The position numbers were made by a program, and so were the translations under genes. 64,000 bases of DNA from positions 744,001 through 808,000 of the forward strand of contig NZ_JASGIV010000001.1 of NCBI RefSeq assembly GCF_047654805.1. Reading direction: 5' to 3'. The notes beneath the pieces are model-generated. The model saw only the letters and a list, made by a program, of their open reading frames with translations, ran no database searches and was not told the origin of the DNA. This document shows positions 8,602 to 16,558 of the stretch, piece by piece (position 1 is the stretch's first letter; each line of letters starts with the position of its first letter). Origin of the DNA: Pelomonas sp047654805 (GTDB lineage Bacteria > Pseudomonadota > Gammaproteobacteria > Burkholderiales > Burkholderiaceae_C).

Positions 8602-10056
8602 TCACGCCCGCCAGTTCGCTAGCTGGACGACGTTCGAATTCTCCAACAAGAGCTCGATCCGGTCGCCCAACTTGCTCCACGCCTCACGCTTCTCAGACGC
8701 ATAGTCGTGATGCAAATAGGCTCGACGAACGCGCCCTCCGGCGAGCACATGGTTCTGACAGCGGTCAATCAGATCAAGTGACACGCCCAATTGCTGCATC
8801 ATCGTCGCGCCCGTACGTCGCAAATCGTGTGGCGTCCACTCGCCCATCTTTCCCCCGGACAAGACGAGCGAGTTGTCATGCTTGCGGTGCTTCAGCGGCC
8901 CGGAGCGCTTCTTGAATTGGGTCTGGCGATCGCCGATCTGCTTCGACACAGACTTGGTACATACATGCTGCGCGGGCGCTGCGCCCGCCGGCGCGCGCGC
9001 CGGGAAGCAAAAGGCTGTGTCACCGGTCAGCGTGTGCAAGGCCTTGAACTGCCGAAGCGCGAACGGAGAAAGATAGACCTTCCAATCAACGCGGGTCTTG
9101 GTGTTGCTCGCTGGGACGAACCATTCGCCGGTCGTCAGATTCACGTGTTCCCAGCGAGACATCAGAAGTTCACCGATGCGGCACAACGTGCCTAGACATA
9201 TCCAAAGTGCGAGTTCGGTCTCCTTCTTCAGCGGGCGGTCCACGCTGTACTTTGTGCCGGCAGGTGCCGCTGAATACGTGGCCTCCATGTCCGTCAACTT
9301 GATCCGCAATTCTCGAAGCTCGTCGCCCGACAACACCCGGTCGCGCTCGGCGTCCGGATCGCATCCATGGGGCAGTAGCCTGGCCAGCTCGACGAGTTTC
9401 ATCGGGTTGCCCTCGATCATGAGCGCGCGCCAAGGCTTTCGTTGTTCAGCCCAGGCAAACAGCTGCACCATGTCGGCATATGCGCGCGAAGCCATCCGGT
9501 AGGCGCCCCGGCTGATCACTGCGCGCAGTACCGACCTCACATCACCCTCTTCCACAGCGCGCACCGGCTTTGCACCGAGGAGGGGGAGCACGTCCTTCTC
9601 GAAGCTGCGACGCAACTCGGCGTTGTCATCGGCACGTCGAACACCATCCAAGACCCATGCCTCAAACATCGCTCGAAAGCTTAGGTTCTCGGCTTCTTGA
9701 CGGGCAGCCAGCGCAATGGTGGCCTCTACTGCAGCTTGCGAATCGATCTTCGCCGCGCGCTTGGCATCAGTGGGACTGACTCCGCTTTTGACAAGCGCCC
9801 TTGCCCGATCCCGTTCAGCGCGAATGGCTGCGAGGCTGATGTCTGGCCAAGTCCCGCAATAGTGCTTCTTGCCTGACCCAAACCACTTGTAGCCGTACCT
9901 GAAGGAGACCGCCACGCGCCCATCTGCCGTAGCGCGGGCTTCGCCGTTCAGGCCATCGCCATCGGCGAGCGTGTCTCCATGCCAAGCCGCCGTGACGGCT
10001 TTCAATGCCAACTCGGTCCAGCGACCACCCTTGCCCGCCTTCGGATATCTAGTCAC
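8602..10056 (-). CDS. Tyrosine integrase, P4/tRNA-targeting type
   Basis: A 484-residue site-specific recombinase. The N-terminus has the DUF4102-like arm-binding domain of P4-type integrases ('GYKWFGSGKKHYCGTWPDIS', then 'RAERDRARALVKSGVSP'). The catalytic domain shows Arg in TLCRIGELLMSRWEHV, H-x-x-R in TPHDLRRTGATMMQQLG, a second His in QNHVL, and the Tyr near HHDYASEKREAW. The start is GTG at 10056. GC content is lower than in the flanking operon. Directly upstream lie tandem GGGGATACC repeats (10070-10100) and a tRNA-Pro 3' fragment (10246-10299), the expected arm and core sites of a tRNA-integrating element. Confidence 0.93.
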   Translation of the reverse strand: MTRYPKAGKGGRWTELALKAVTAAWHGDTLADGDGLNGEARATADGRVAVSFRYGYKWFGSGKKHYCGTWPDISLAAIRAERDRARALVKSGVSPTDAKRAAKIDSQAAVEATIALAARQEAENLSFRAMFEAWVLDGVRRADDNAELRRSFEKDVLPLLGAKPVRAVEEGDVRSVLRAVISRGAYRMASRAYADMVQLFAWAEQRKPWRALMIEGNPMKLVELARLLPHGCDPDAERDRVLSGDELRELRIKLTDMEATYSAAPAGTKYSVDRPLKKETELALWICLGTLCRIGELLMSRWEHVNLTTGEWFVPASNTKTRVDWKVYLSPFALRQFKALHTLTGDTAFCFPARAPAGAAPAQHVCTKSVSKQIGDRQTQFKKRSGPLKHRKHDNSLVLSGGKMGEWTPHDLRRTGATMMQQLGVSLDLIDRCQNHVLAGGRVRRAYLHHDYASEKREAWSKLGDRIELLLENSNVVQLANWRA

Positions 10057-10069
10057 AGCGCCTCCGTTC

Positions 10070-10100
10070 CATGGGGATACCCATGGGGATACCAGAGACG
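10070..10100 (+). repeat. Tandem CATGGGGATACC repeat, left copy (probable integrase/excisionase arm site)
   Basis: Two near-tandem copies of CATGGGGATAC(C) lie 14 bp upstream of the integrase start. The same 31-bp block, with one mismatch, occurs in inverted orientation at 20278-20308 beside the intact tRNA-Pro. Position and pairing with the att cores suggest arm-type integrase sites or an operator of the int promoter. Binding is inferred. Confidence 0.6.
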
Positions 10101-10245
10101 GGCTTTTGTGGGATCTCAGTGAACCTCGCGGGACAACATCGACCCCATCAGCCCATTCTCAACTTATTGATTTTAATGGACTTTTAAGATTTTTCCAGGA
10201 GCGGCATGATCAACACGCAGGTCACAAGGAGCGCTTCAATAATTC

Positions 10246-10299
10246 CATGGGGTGCAAGGGGTAGCGAGTTCGAATCCCGCCGTCCCGACCATTTTTTAC
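10246..10299 (+). repeat. att-like copy of the tRNA-Pro 3' end (left)
   Basis: These 54 bp match the 3' part of tRNA-Pro(GGG) from the anticodon loop to CCA and the following T-run, with one mismatch (A at 10263 versus C in the intact gene). The 5' half of the tRNA is missing, so this is an attachment-site remnant rather than a gene. The intact copy lies at 20378-20431 in the opposite orientation. The downstream part of the repeat (a 36-bp terminator) reappears at 12637, beyond the insertion sequences. Confidence 0.88.
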
Positions 10300-10407
10300 G
10301 AAGTAGATCGAATACGAAGGGACTTCCCACCTTCTGGCCAACGGCGTCGAGGCGCCAAGATTGATGGTGCGAATCGTCAATCTGCAGCCATGTGAAAGGG
10401 GAAGCCC

Positions 10408-11490
10408 ATGAACGAGATTACCCGAGTTGGGGTCGATCTGGCCAAGCGCGTGATCCAGGTCCACGCCGTCGATGCCACCGGCCGCGTCGTGGCCGCCAAG
10501 GCCCTGCCCGCCGACAAGTTCGCCGCCTGGTGCGTGCAACTGCCGGCCGGCTGCCTGGTCGCCATGGAGGCCTGCGGCGGCGCCCATCACTGGGCGCGCA
10601 AGCTGCGCGGCTTCGGCCTGGATGCGCGCCTCATCGCCGGCCACTTCGTCACGCCCTACCGCATGGCCGGCAAGGGCGGCAAGAACGACGCGGCCGACGC
10701 TGCGGCGATCTGCGAGGCTGCCGGCCGACCGCACATGCGCTTCGTGCCGGTGAAGACGCCCGCCCAGCAGGCCTTGCTGGCCATCCACCGCCTGCGCGAG
10801 GGCTACAAGGAGGACCGCACCGCCTGCATCAACCGCATCCGCGGCCTGCTCACCGAGTTCGGCATCGTCTTCGCACAAAGCCCCGACACGTTGCGCCTGG
10901 GCCTGGCCGACGTGCTTGAGGACGCCAGCAACGAACTGCCCGGCATCGCCCGGCTGGCGCTGCAGGAGGCTCGACTGCACTGGATCGAGTTGGAGTGCCA
11001 CATCGCCAGTTGCGACGAGCGCATCGCCGCGCACGTACGCACCGACGCGCAGGCCAAGGCGGCCGCCCAGTTGGCCGGCATCGGCCCCGTGACCGCTTCG
11101 GCGCTGGTCGCCACGGTGGGCGACTTCACGCAGTTCAAGAACGGCGCGCAATTCGGGTCGTGGCTGGGCCTGGTGCCCCGGCAGAACTCCAGCGGCGGCA
11201 AGACGCAGCTCGGGCGCATCACCAAACGCGGCGACGACTACCTGCGCACGCTGCTGATCCAGGGCGCGAAGTCGGCGGTGATGACGGCCCACAAACGCAG
11301 CGACAAGATCTCGCAGTGGCTGGTGCAGTTGCTGGCCCGCGTGGGCTGGCAGAAGGCCGTGGTGGCGCTGGCCAACAAGAACGCGCGCATCGTCTGGGCG
11401 CTGTTGACCAAGGGCCGCGAGTTCGATCCGAATTACGTGTCGGTCAAGCCCGGCGAGGTGCCGCCGATACCGGCCGTGAAGCCGGCCTGA
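10408..11490 (+). CDS. IS110-family transposase (IS1111 group)
   Basis: A 360-residue DEDD recombinase. The N-terminal RuvC-like half shows VGVDLAKRVIQVHAVD (first Asp), an acidic residue in AMEACGGAHHW, and the Asp pair in GKGGKNDAADAAAI. The C-terminal Tnp2 half has 'LAGIGPVTASALVATVGD', then the serine region 'RQNSSGGKTQLGRITKRGD' and 'NKNARIVWALL'. A ribosome-binding stretch (AAGGGG) precedes the ATG at 10408. The gene looks intact; the element it belongs to does not. Confidence 0.93.
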   Translation: MNEITRVGVDLAKRVIQVHAVDATGRVVAAKALPADKFAAWCVQLPAGCLVAMEACGGAHHWARKLRGFGLDARLIAGHFVTPYRMAGKGGKNDAADAAAICEAAGRPHMRFVPVKTPAQQALLAIHRLREGYKEDRTACINRIRGLLTEFGIVFAQSPDTLRLGLADVLEDASNELPGIARLALQEARLHWIELECHIASCDERIAAHVRTDAQAKAAAQLAGIGPVTASALVATVGDFTQFKNGAQFGSWLGLVPRQNSSGGKTQLGRITKRGDDYLRTLLIQGAKSAVMTAHKRSDKISQWLVQLLARVGWQKAVVALANKNARIVWALLTKGREFDPNYVSVKPGEVPPIPAVKPA

Positions 11491-11581
11491 AAACCACTCA
11501 CCAACGAACAAGTTCTTCCCCGTAGACGTGCGTTCGAAGATGCATCACACAGGTCAGACCGGCAGCAGGCAAGCTCGACTA

Positions 11582-12404
11582 GGGCCTGTTAACACTAATT
11601 GCACCAAAGCAATTGGGCTGCGACAGTGAGTGCATGGAGATCACAGCAGCCCAATTCGCGCAGATCGAGCACTGCTTGCCGCTGCAACGCGGCAATGTCA
11701 GCCTGTCGAATCTGCAGGTGTTGAATGCCATCCTTTACGTTGCTGAGCACGGCTGCAAATGGCGCGGCTTGCCCAAGCGCTTCGGCAACTGGCATACGAT
11801 CTACACGCGCATGAGCCGCTGGGCAAAGTCGGGCGTTTTGGACCGGACCTTCGAGCAATTGCAGCAGGCGCAGATCGTGCAGATCAAGATTGAAGCGGTG
11901 TCGCTGGACAGCACCAGCGTCAAGGTGCACCCCGATGGCACCGGCGCGCCAAAAAAAACGGTCCGCAAGCTATCGGCAAATCCCGTGGTGGGTGGAACAC
12001 CAAAATCCATCTCGTCGCGGCGGACGCGCGCACGGCCATAACCTTCTCGCTGTCACCAGGGCAGGCGCACGATGCTCCCGAGGGGCGAGCTCTGCTGAAG
12101 CGGCTCGGTGCGCCCAATCGGCCTTTGCATCTGTTGATGGATCGCGCCTACGAGGGCAACGAAACTCGGCAGCTCGCACTCGACCTGGGGTTCATCCCTG
12201 TCGTGCCGCCCCTGAGCACGCGCATCGAGCCCTGGGAGTACGACCGCGAGATGTACAAGCGCCGCAATGAAGTCGAGCGCCTGTTCCGCCGCCTCAAGGG
12301 CTATCGCCGAATCTTCTCCCGCTTCGAGAAGCTCGACATCATGTTCACCGCCTTCATCAGCTTCGCTCTGATCGCTGACGGATTGCGTTTGTGTTAACAG
12401 GCCC
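11582..12404 (+). mobile_element. IS5-family element, IS427-type, 823 bp
   Basis: Perfect 14-bp terminal inverted repeats GGGCCTGTTAACAC lie at both ends, flanked by a TA duplication (11580-11581 and 12405-12406). Length, TA target and the two-frame transposase fit the IS427 group of the IS5 family. It is inserted in the non-coding 3' end of the IS1111-type element, about 90 bp after that element's transposase stop. Confidence 0.92.
11634..12397 (+). CDS. IS5-family transposase made by a -1 frameshift
   Basis: The first frame starts at ATG 11634 (MEITAAQFAQIEHCL) and contains the first catalytic Asp (VSLDSTSVKVHPDG). At a run of eight A's (11951-11958) the reading shifts by -1 into the second frame, which carries NTKIHLVAAD, the second Asp (LLMDRAYEGNETR) and the Glu (NEVERLFRRLKGYRRIF) before the stop at 12397. 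A slippery A-run at this point is the usual IS427-type arrangement for producing OrfAB. The joined product would be about 254 residues. Nothing suggests decay beyond the programmed shift. Confidence 0.87.
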
Positions 12405-12636
12405 TAACCCGGTGCCGCGCCAATTGAGGCGACGGCGGCGAACGAATGGAGCCCTGCTGAGCGGTTGGTATCTGGGCCCGCACCGAATCCCGAGTGCAAC
12501 AAGGCCGCCTGTAGATGTGCAGTCTGTTCTCTGTGGCGCTGCATCGAACCCGAACTCTGGTCTTGAGGAAAACAGCAAAGGCGACTATCGAATACCGCCC
12601 ACATCAATCCGCTTGATCAACTGGGAAGTCCCTGTA

Positions 12637-12672
12637 AACGGGTTAGCAGCTCAGGCCGCTAACCCGTTTTTC
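12637..12672 (+). terminator. Rho-independent terminator originally following tRNA-Pro (left copy)
   Basis: A strong GC hairpin, CGGGTTAGC with GCTAACCCG around a short loop, is followed by TTTTT. An identical 36-bp copy in the opposite orientation (20332-20367) follows the intact tRNA-Pro gene. Here it has been separated from the tRNA fragment by the insertion sequences. Confidence 0.85.
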
Positions 12673-13022
12673 GTTTCCAGCCTGCGCTTTAACCTTGGAT
12701 CTAAACCCAGGTCTAAACCAACGGCAAGCTAGATCCTCGACAGAAATACACCGAGGGCGTCGACCAGCAGGGCGCTGGCGAAGCGTCTGGGACGCACCTT
12801 CCTCGCGGATGACTGCATTGACTACAAGCGCTGGCCACGTTTGACCGACACATTTGTTCTCATTGACCGGCTCGCTGGTCGTGACCAAAGGGCAACTCTG
12901 CAGCGGTTGCTGCGTTTCGTCTGCCGGCCTTGAGTGACCGCGGTTGTTCACATTGCAGCCATCGGCAGTCAGCCACCCCTGAGCCGTATCCCGGCCATGA
13001 ACGACCTACTGGAACTCAACAG
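12673..13022. other. Intergenic stretch without recognisable gene
   Basis: I see no convincing reading frame, RNA or repeat in these 350 bp. It lies between the tRNA-Pro terminator copy and the end of the CPBP gene, and is presumably original chromosome next to the attachment site. Confidence 0.5.
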
Positions 13023-13790
13023 CTAGTGGCCTTGCCGTTCGGCCCGCCACCAGCGGCCCGCCACGGCCATCCCCCACACCATCACCGGCACGCTGCACAG
13101 CGCGGCGGCGGCGCCGACTCCGGCGCCGGACGCCACCATCAGGTTGTAGCCGGTGTGCCAGAGGGCGACCGGCAGCACGCTGCCCTCGCTGCGCAGCTGC
13201 AGCTGGGCCAGCACGAAGGCGCCGCAGAACAGGCCCAGCGCCCATCCCAACTGGGTCGGCCCGAGCATCGCGTGCATGCTGTGGTTGAGCCAGAACAGCG
13301 GGGCGTGCCACAGCGCCCACAAGGCCCAGACACGCCAGGTCGCGCCAAAGCGGCCGTGCTTCTGCAGCAGCCGAGGCAGCGCAAAGCCGCGCCATCCGCC
13401 CTCCTCGCCAAAGCCGTTCACCACCAGGATCACGGCCACGACCGCGCCCAGCGGCCATCCCTCCGGCAGGCCGGGGAAACGGGTGAACTGCGACGCCGCC
13501 GGCCAGGCCTGCCCGGCCAGGTGCAGGAGGCCGAAGGCGAGCGCCCCGAGGAGCAGCGGCGAGAGAGCCAGCCACCAGACGGGCGACCTCGGCCAGCGGA
13601 ACGCCCGGACGATCCAGCCGCGTGTGCCCCGTGGCCCGGATTCGAGCGTCACCACGATCAGCGCAGCGACCAGCGGCCCGAGCAAACCAGGAAAGTGCGT
13701 CGCCGCAGAACCCGGTCCCACCCGCAGCCCCATGGCCAGCAGGCCGAGCCAGTAGCCCCAGGACAGTCCGAGCGTCAGCGGTAAAAGCAC
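13023..13790 (-). CDS. CPBP-family intramembrane metalloprotease
   Basis: A 255-residue membrane protein with about seven hydrophobic stretches. It carries the CPBP (Abi/Rce1-like) motifs in order: EEGGWRG at residues 129-135 (E-E-x-x-x-R), the W-H-x-x-x-x-x-x-H block at about 161-170 (WHAPLFWLNH), and H-x-x-x-N at 212-216 (HTGYN). These are the metal-binding and catalytic residues of intramembrane glutamic/metallo proteases. It is the last member of a minus-strand gene row led by a TrmB-type regulator, separated from the hydrolase gene by 88 bp. Substrates of most bacterial CPBP proteins are unknown. Confidence 0.87.
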   Translation of the reverse strand: MLLPLTLGLSWGYWLGLLAMGLRVGPGSAATHFPGLLGPLVAALIVVTLESGPRGTRGWIVRAFRWPRSPVWWLALSPLLLGALAFGLLHLAGQAWPAASQFTRFPGLPEGWPLGAVVAVILVVNGFGEEGGWRGFALPRLLQKHGRFGATWRVWALWALWHAPLFWLNHSMHAMLGPTQLGWALGLFCGAFVLAQLQLRSEGSVLPVALWHTGYNLMVASGAGVGAAAALCSVPVMVWGMAVAGRWWRAERQGH

Positions 13791-13878
13791 AGCACCGGGC
13801 GCCTGCGGACGCGAGCCCGCAACCCTGCCGGCGCATGCATGGCCGCGCCTTCATCCTCAGCGCCGACGCCCCCGCCGC

Positions 13879-14760
13879 TCACAGCCATTCGCTGAAGTGC
13901 GCGGCAGCGAGGTCGCAGGCGGCGCGCACGGCCCGCTCGTCGTCGTAGAAGTCGAACTGGCTCACCTGTTCCAGCCACAGCTCGCGCTTGGGGGCGCGCA
14001 CCTGATCGAAGAAGGCGTGCGCGCCCTGAGGCACGGCCGCGGCTTCGGAGTGCACCAGCGCGAACGGCTGGCGCAGCCGGGGCGCGGCGGACAGGCTGTC
14101 GAAGTCCAGCCAGTCCGGCCAGAAGGCCGGGTCGGCCTCGTTGCGCCAGGCCGGGATCTGCCCGCGCTGCGGCTCGGTGTAGTAGGGTGCGCCGAACATC
14201 AGCGCGCGGCGATCGTCCAGGCTCGCGGCCGGCACGAACTGCTGCGCGCCCCGCTCGGCCTGTTCAGCCCTGGCCTGGGCGCCGACCTGCCGCAAGGCCC
14301 GCACGCCATCGGCACCACCATAGACCGCCTCGACGATGGCGCGATCCTGGAACCAGGGCGCAACCACGGCCACGGCGCGAAGGTCCGCCGTCTCCACCGC
14401 GGCCTGGACCACATAGCCGGCACTGGCACAGACGCCCAGCGCGCCCACACGCGCTTGGTCGACCTCCGGCTGGCGCTTCAGGAAGGCGGCGGCCGCCCGG
14501 ACGTCCTCGATCTTCAGCGCCGGTGTCTCGCGCTGGCGCAGGGCGCCGCCGCTTTCGCCGAAGCCGCGGAAGTCGAAGACCAGGACCGCGTAGCCCCGGT
14601 CCGCCATCTCGCGGGCGTAGCGCAGCGGCATCTGTTCCTTGATCGTGAACCACGCACCGGTCACCAGCAGCGCCGGGCGCGGCACGGCAGGCCCTTCCGG
14701 CAGCAGCAGCAGGCCGGCCAGTGTGTCTTCCTGGCTGGAGAAAACGACTTGTCTTGACAT
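13879..14760 (-). CDS. Alpha/beta hydrolase
   Basis: A 293-residue alpha/beta-hydrolase fold protein. 'VFDFRGFGESGG' is the usual strand-4 motif. The nucleophile elbow reads 'LGVCASAGYV' (about residues 109-118). This places Cys at the elbow as in dienelactone hydrolase-like enzymes and puts Ser where the last Gly of G-x-C-x-G is expected. A later Asp lies near 'PFALVHSEAAAVP' and the His must be in the C-terminal region, where it is not obvious. No signal peptide. It follows the NTF2-like gene by 21 bp. Substrate unknown. Confidence 0.8.
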   Translation of the reverse strand: MSRQVVFSSQEDTLAGLLLLPEGPAVPRPALLVTGAWFTIKEQMPLRYAREMADRGYAVLVFDFRGFGESGGALRQRETPALKIEDVRAAAAFLKRQPEVDQARVGALGVCASAGYVVQAAVETADLRAVAVVAPWFQDRAIVEAVYGGADGVRALRQVGAQARAEQAERGAQQFVPAASLDDRRALMFGAPYYTEPQRGQIPAWRNEADPAFWPDWLDFDSLSAAPRLRQPFALVHSEAAAVPQGAHAFFDQVRAPKRELWLEQVSQFDFYDDERAVRAACDLAAAHFSEWL

Positions 14761-14781
14761 GGGGGCCCCTTTGAGAAGTCT

Positions 14782-15255
14782 CTACGCGCGCGCCGCCAGG
14801 CGGGCCTGCGCCCGCGCGCACAGCCCCCGGTCACCCTGTTCCTGGCTCAGCAGGAAGGTCATGCCCGTGACCCGCCAGCCCTGCGCGCCAAGGCGCAACG
14901 GCCAGCGGTAGCTGCCGCGCAGCGTCCACAGCTCCCCATCCAGCCAATGGCGGGCTTCCACCTCGGCGCTCGCCAGCGCCTGCCCGGCATCCAGTTCGAC
15001 CTGCACCGGTCCCAGCTCATGCAGCGTCGCGTCGAAGCCGGGCACCAGGCCCCGCCAGGCGGCCAGCAGATCGGGCGTGGCCAGGTCCTGTGCCTCGCCA
15101 CCCCACAGCGAGCTGTAGTCGATGCGCACCCGCGGTGCGAAGGCGGCTTCGGCCAGCTCGTAGCGGCCTAGGTCGACCGCCAACGGGATCGAGCGCACCA
15201 GGCTGGCGATGCGCGCCGCCGTGGGGCCGGCATGGGAGGACTGGATCTCTGACAT
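14782..15255 (-). CDS. NTF2-like / SnoaL-type protein
   Basis: A 157-residue single-domain protein. 'VDLGRYELAEAAFAPRVRIDYS' and 'WLDGELWTLRGSYRWPLR', with 'GWRVTGMTFLLS' at the end, fit the cone-shaped SnoaL/NTF2-like fold of small-molecule enzymes and binding proteins. It lies between the aspartic protease (31 bp upstream) and the hydrolase (21 bp downstream), so it is likely cotranscribed with them. Activity cannot be assigned. Confidence 0.7.
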   Translation of the reverse strand: MSEIQSSHAGPTAARIASLVRSIPLAVDLGRYELAEAAFAPRVRIDYSSLWGGEAQDLATPDLLAAWRGLVPGFDATLHELGPVQVELDAGQALASAEVEARHWLDGELWTLRGSYRWPLRLGAQGWRVTGMTFLLSQEQGDRGLCARAQARLAARA

Positions 15256-15286
15256 GGTGTTGAGTTGGGTTGGATTGAGGGAAGGG

Positions 15287-16558
15287 TCAGCGCAGCAGAC
15301 TCAGGCACATGCGCTCGAAGTCCATCACGTAGCCGCGCCCCTGGCGCAGCAGGTCCTGGCCCACCGCGCCATGCCTGTCGGTGGCAGCCTTCGACAGCAA
15401 CACGACCTCGCGCAGTTCGACGGTGCCTTCGCCCAGCCGCAGATCCAGCCGCGGCAGCACTCGCGCCTCCTCGTCGGTGCTCGATCCGCCGGCTCCGCTG
15501 AGCGTGTGCGGTCGTGAGACCGCACCCTTCAACAGCTGCGGCGCCTCGTCGACGGCATTACGGAACAGCTGGCTGCTCCCAGCGCCGGTGTCGACGAACA
15601 GGCGCAGCGTCTGCCCCGCCGCCTCGCTGTGCGCCAGCAGCAGCGGCTGCACGCCACTCAGGATCAGGTTCGAAGGCCCCGTCGTCGTTGGCGCGGCGGA
15701 GCCGAGCGTCAGCTGCTCCCGGCCGTCGTCCACCTCGATGGCCAGACGGCCCAACTGCAGGAACACCGGCAGGCCCAGGATCGCGTCGATCCGGTAGGCC
15801 CCGCCGGCAAAGCTGAGCGCGGCGTCCGGCAGCACGATGAACACGACGTCGTGCAGCACGGCGCCGTCCAGCCGCAGATCCTGCGCCACCGCGAAACGGG
15901 TGGCCACCGCGTCACGGCTGACGCTGCCGACGCTGGCCTCGGTGTCAAGCATCTGCAGGCCCAGGCGCTTGGCCGCAGAGACGGTCATCGTCGAGAACGC
16001 CGCGCCGGTGTCGACGACGAAGTCCTGCGGCCGCTCCGCCACGCTGCCGTCGACGCGAACCAGCCTGGCCGCGTCACGTGTGACGGGCAGGCGCGCCCGG
16101 GGCGCCGCCTCCATCCGCATCGGGGGCACCGCCGCCAGGGCGCGCAGGAAGCCCAGGGCCTGCTCACCCGCCTGGTCCAGGGGCTTCACCCGGGCGCTGG
16201 CGTCGAGCGCCTGCGCCGCCGCCATATAGCGGCCCTGGCGCGTGCTCAAGGCGGCCAGCTCCTGCAGCGCCGCGGCGCGATCCTGCGGAGCGGTCGCAGC
16301 GACGGCCGCCCGCTCCAGCGCGGGTTGCGCCTGGGCGTCCCGGTGGCGCAGCGACAGCGCTACTGCCTGGGCCACGTTCGCCTGCGGCCCTCCGGCCTTG
16401 GCCAGCTGTTCCAGCCGTTCCACGTCGTTGGTGGCAAGGGCCTGCTGCAACGAGGCGGGTTCAGCCTGTGCTGGCCCCGCAAGAAGCAGCGCCGCTGCGG
16501 CCAGCAGCGCTCGCCACTTGCCGGCAGGCCCCGAAAGAAGAGTCGATCTCACGCTCAT
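15287..16558 (-). CDS. Secreted retropepsin-like aspartic protease with two DTG motifs
   Basis: A 423-residue protein with a signal peptide (ALLAAAALLLAGPAQA) and a helical, tetratricopeptide-like N-terminal region (about 35-150). Two retropepsin-type halves follow, each with a D-T-G: FVVDTGAAFSTM at about 181-192 and LFVDTGAGSSQLF at about 320-332. The ILGLPVF motif after the first half is the usual hydrophobic-hydrophobic-Gly partner. Retroviral-type proteases have one DTG and dimerise; here both are in one chain, as in pepsins. Its start overlaps the TrmB-type regulator stop (ATGA, 16555-16558). Periplasmic or lipid-side location is inferred. Confidence 0.82.
   Translation of the reverse strand: MSVRSTLLSGPAGKWRALLAAAALLLAGPAQAEPASLQQALATNDVERLEQLAKAGGPQANVAQAVALSLRHRDAQAQPALERAAVAATAPQDRAAALQELAALSTRQGRYMAAAQALDASARVKPLDQAGEQALGFLRALAAVPPMRMEAAPRARLPVTRDAARLVRVDGSVAERPQDFVVDTGAAFSTMTVSAAKRLGLQMLDTEASVGSVSRDAVATRFAVAQDLRLDGAVLHDVVFIVLPDAALSFAGGAYRIDAILGLPVFLQLGRLAIEVDDGREQLTLGSAAPTTTGPSNLILSGVQPLLLAHSEAAGQTLRLFVDTGAGSSQLFRNAVDEAPQLLKGAVSRPHTLSGAGGSSTDEEARVLPRLDLRLGEGTVELREVVLLSKAATDRHGAVGQDLLRQGRGYVMDFERMCLSLLR

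Larger units (their letters stand above)
10300..12636 (+). mobile_element. IS110-family (IS1111-group) insertion sequence, itself interrupted by an IS5-family element
   Basis: A 12-bp perfect inverted repeat, AGGGACTTCCCA at 10318-10329 and TGGGAAGTCCCT at 12622-12633, encloses a DEDD transposase gene. Subterminal inverted repeats of this length are characteristic of the IS1111 group. Removing the 823-bp IS at 11582-12404 and its 2-bp duplication leaves about 1.5 kb, the usual size. The element lies exactly between the tRNA-Pro fragment and the terminator that normally follows it, so it inserted into the left att repeat. In the IS1111 group the bridge RNA is encoded in the non-coding end 3' of the transposase; here that end is split by the second IS. 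Exact termini are estimates. Confidence 0.75.

Noticed and set aside
10246..10299. Partial tRNA-Pro considered as a second tRNA gene
   Set aside because: The 5' acceptor strand and D-arm are missing, so it cannot fold as a tRNA; it is an attachment-site remnant.
12391..12732. A 113-codon plus-strand frame after the IS5-family element
   Set aside because: It lies across the IS end, the non-coding end of the IS1111-type element and a terminator, and has no protein similarity that I recognise.
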